Below are positions 61,563-64,000 of a stretch of 64,000 nt of DNA, one piece after another. The stretch's first letter is position 1, and each line of letters starts with the position of its first letter. The notes under the pieces were generated by a model, which saw only the letters and a list, made by a program, of their open reading frames with translations, had not been told where the DNA came from and ran no database searches. The stretch is from positions 1,991,501-2,055,500 of the forward strand of contig JAKZAP010000017.1 of the NCBI GenBank assembly GCA_023053575.1, written 5' to 3'. The position numbers and the translations under genes are program-made. The DNA comes from Branchinecta lynchi (lineage: Eukaryota > Arthropoda > Branchiopoda > Anostraca > Branchinectidae).

Positions 61563-62045
61563 TTTTATTTTGGCGGGAGTTTGTAGCGTCACCCTGGAAG
61601 ATAAGCCTAGATCCTGCTTAGAATGGTTACCTAGAAATCTGGGGAAGTTAATATGAAGGGTGTGCGGGAGCACCAGGCCGGCTTGCCCTCAGCCCCCCCC
61701 CCCCATTGCACTTCCTGGCTGGGAAGAGAATCGGAGATCAAACACCGCCAGTTAAGCATGTATAGGCTAATGACTGTATCTTTATTTTTACCTTTCTGGA
61801 CCTAGATCCAGCCGCGCTCAAATCCTGAGTTTTGGGGCACAGTGCTCCAACCATAGGGTATGGGGCCCAGAGGGGGCCATGCAAGACCCAGACTTAAATT
61901 ACAAATATGAAAGGAAATTTTCTTTTCAGACAGATTTGTATGGGATTGCAATGCCCTCATCCCTGGAGAATCTTTATCACTTAAACCATAACATAGAAGA
62001 AAAATTGAAACAAATACCCACCTGGAATGACCAAAAGGATAAAAA
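61563..62045. other. intron 6, nothing recognised
   Basis: C run at 61694-61706. No exon continuing PIEZO was found. Confidence 0.3.
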
Positions 62046-62050
62046 TCGCG

Positions 62051-62221
62051 CACTCTAAAAAGTTTCTCCGAGTAAGGAGTAAAGTTAACCGCAGTATTTG
62101 CTACTGGGATTAATCTTATTTCTACTGAGATAAGATCAGTCCGAATTAGAGATAAGCCCATCTTTTTAGAGACAAGATTAATCCCAGTAGCAAATACTTC
62201 AAGATTTTTGTTTGTACAGTG
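62051..62221 (+). mobile_element. MITE P, copy 5
   Basis: CACTCTAAAAAGTTTCTCCG to TTTGTTTGTACAGTG, with GCAGTATTTGCTACTGGGAT and its complement inside. Confidence 0.65.
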
Positions 62222-62823
62222 TAGACGTCGCATTGTCCGCCTCCAGTGAATTTGTATATAAGTTGCCCTCCTTTATATTATGAACGTTCAGCTTGGTACT
62301 AGGCCAAAGCTGAATATAAGGATAATAGTATAAATATAATAAAAATACCTTCACCTCTACAGACGATCTGCAAATGTCTCAGTTCAGTACTTAAAAAAAG
62401 AAAAAAAAAGAATTCAAATTGAACTTCAGCCTGGTGGCAGTCCACACCTTGCTTTAACCTGATTTATGGCTTCTGTGTTTACTGCACATTAATCAGTCTA
62501 TCAGTCAAATATACTTTCAAATAGCTTAAAGCTAGAAGAAGTGAATAAAACATTCACGAAATTTGCAACAGTGACACCAGAATAACTAATACACTTACAA
62601 GATATTACCTGAAATAAATGTTGGAATGAAACCGTGCAAAAATCGAGTTGAAAAAACTGATTGGCAGTTTTCCTCTCGGACCGATGCACGTATGACGGGA
62701 GAGGAGGAGGAATAGACGGCTCATCTGGGGACAACTCACTACCTTTGCTTCGAAATTTTTTGAAAGGGTATTTGTGCGGTAGGAACGCCCAGTTCAAAAT
62801 GAAACGCCTCTTCAAAATGAAAT
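62222..62823. other. intron 6, nothing firmly recognised
   Basis: A minus-strand open stretch (62815-62501, SKGSELSPDEPSIPPPLPS) has protein-like composition but no family or clear splice sites. Confidence 0.25.
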
Positions 62824-62950
62824 GCTATAATCACCCAGAATGATCATCGCTGCTCTCTTTTCGACGTTTTCTAAGCGATCAGAGAGATCAGCAGAAAAAG
62901 AAGAATGCCAGACCTTGTGAAGTATATTGTGAATGGAGACAGATAGAATT
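62824..62950 (-). pseudogene. LINE post-RT fragment
   Basis: The minus strand reads HNILHKVWHSSFSADL then SDRLENVEKRAAMIILG, the CR1/L2-group pattern of an aromatic-W-H-S stretch followed by D-R-L-E-x-V-x-K-R-A. It differs in sequence from the 53.8 and 63.5 kb copies, so it is a separate family. Confidence 0.65.
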
Positions 62951-63095
62951 TTTAGAGTAACAGAGGAGGCATTTAGTATTTAAAACTTAAAGTTTAACTG
63001 AAAAGCCAACTTATTTTTCTGTCATTTAATTGAATACACTGAATTATTTGGATTCTGCTAAAGGATTTTTTTTTATTTCCACTATCTGCTCCAGT

Positions 63096-63215
63096 TATGA
63101 ATGAATGAATGAATGAATGAACGAAGGGTTTATTAAAAAAAAAATGGAATCTTCAATGCCCAGAGGCGAACCTGTAAGGGACTAATTACCCTCGAAACAA
63201 AACATTAATACAAAC
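63096..63215 (-). repeat. LINE 3' end with (TTCA)n tail
   Basis: Six TGAA units, GAAGGGTTTATTAAAA, TTCAATGCCCAGAGGCGAAC, CTGTAAGGGACTAATTACCC: reverse complement of 37675-37785. Confidence 0.65.
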
Positions 63216-63436
63216 GGACGTTCTAAGTCTCTAAACGGACGTTCTATTAATACTGACGTTCAAAGTATCTGCGTCCGTCCCCACAGCGTAAATTCTACTA
63301 TGACGCGAAACATTTTAATCTCAACACAAACACGGACTGCTCAGTGCCTGAACAACAAACAAATCTTAAATCTTTCCCTGCATACAACACAGGTACAATC
63401 GCATAGAGGTACCACGAATCACACGGGAATATTGAA

Positions 63437-64000
63437 AATCGATTATTTATTTATTTTTATTTATTTATTTTATTTCAAATAAGGCCAACATGGGCCACAA
63501 TATAACAAAAACACACTGAACAAACAAACAAATGTAAATACCAGATCACTTACGTGACTCCTGTCGAAAGCCCCGCATACAACTCACGAGTCCACGCAAG
63601 CCATACAGGCAGAGAAAGCCGCATCTGAGGCCCACAAAGGATCCTAAGAAGTGGGCTAGGGGATCGGAGGATCCTGGTTTGAAGGGAAAGAATTGACCGC
63701 CTCCGAAGTTCACCAAAAGATGGAAGCCCTTCACCAACAAACATTCCCGATGCACTACAATTCCAAGGAAGACCGTGAAGCCACCGGAACGAATTATTAT
63801 ACATTACCCGAAAAGAATTCTCACATTTCACACTAACATTACAAGCAAGAGGAAGGCAGTAAAGTGGCGTGCAGTAAGCCCTGAAAAGAAAGCTCTTTAC
63901 CGGGGCCTCGCAACTACCAAACCTCCTTATCAGTATATTTGCTCTAATAGATAGAGACCTCATTATTCGGGAATAGCAGAAGAATGAAGTAACGCATTTT
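63437..64000 (-). mobile_element. CR1-like LINE 3' end, runs off the window
   Basis: The minus-strand open frame from the window edge to 63550 (no upstream stop before the edge) reads RSLSIRANILIRRFGSCEAP, VKSFLFRAYCTPLYC, NNSFRWLHGLPWNCSASGMF: the C-terminal region after the reverse transcriptase in CR1/Nimb-type LINEs. It is followed by a short 3' UTR and a (TAAA)-type tail at 63437-63478. The catalytic part would lie right of 64000. Confidence 0.8.

Noticed and set aside
62501..62815. Minus-strand exon candidate (SKGSELSPDEPS region)
   Set aside because: Composition is suggestive, but there is no clear acceptor, no partner exon and a LINE fragment lies just upstream.
1..64000. CRISPR arrays, operons, ribosome binding sites, bacterial insertion sequences
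   Set aside because: Spliced animal genes and eukaryotic repeats throughout; the tandem arrays have no repeat-spacer structure.

Overview
This is a window of animal (metazoan) nuclear DNA: coding sequence is confined to short exons with GT-AG introns, and most of the rest is interspersed repeats. Two single-copy genes are recognisable, and they lie head to head. On the minus strand is the 5' part of a DNAJC22 (Drosophila wurst) homologue, with two coding exons at 5820-6059 and 1815-1962; the rest lies beyond the left edge. On the plus strand is the 5' part of a PIEZO mechanosensitive channel gene, with six phase-compatible exons (23104-23164, 41036-41131, 43666-43785, 50357-50629, 58012-58258, 60900-61080) that encode about the first 326 residues; the remainder lies beyond the right edge. 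I cannot name the species. A fragment of 18S rRNA at 48.8 kb is animal-like but too altered to place it.

Layout: 0-6.1 kb DNAJC22-like exons, with a 3.2 kb repeat (family A) filling the intron; 6.1-23.1 kb intergenic, with further family A copies, tandem repeats, small foldback elements and hAT relics; 23.1-61.1 kb PIEZO exons and introns, the introns being almost wholly mobile DNA; 61.1-64 kb PIEZO intron continuing, ending in a LINE reverse-transcriptase fragment that runs off the window.

The repeat fraction is the most unusual part. Two large families (A and B) share one architecture: a 5' end beginning AAACAAGA followed by a short palindrome, a subterminal motif that recurs inverted as a hairpin at the 3' end, an (ACAGACGG)-type microsatellite near the 3' end, and an interior of roughly 130-155 bp tandem monomers. 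This resembles non-autonomous Helentron-type elements (HINEs) such as bivalve Pearl, but the assignment is inference. A third family (C) carries a hammerhead-ribozyme-like core (CTGANGA, stem, GAAA) and occurs as single arms and as inverted dimers. Further families are hAT MITEs with perfect 8-bp target duplications, foldback elements sharing AGTTGCGTTTTTG ends but with unrelated interiors, a CACTGTAAAA-ended MITE, CR1/L2-like LINE 3' ends with microsatellite tails, and pieces of 18S rRNA joined to a family C tail. Coordinates of repeat ends are read by eye; internal boundaries may be off by tens of bases.
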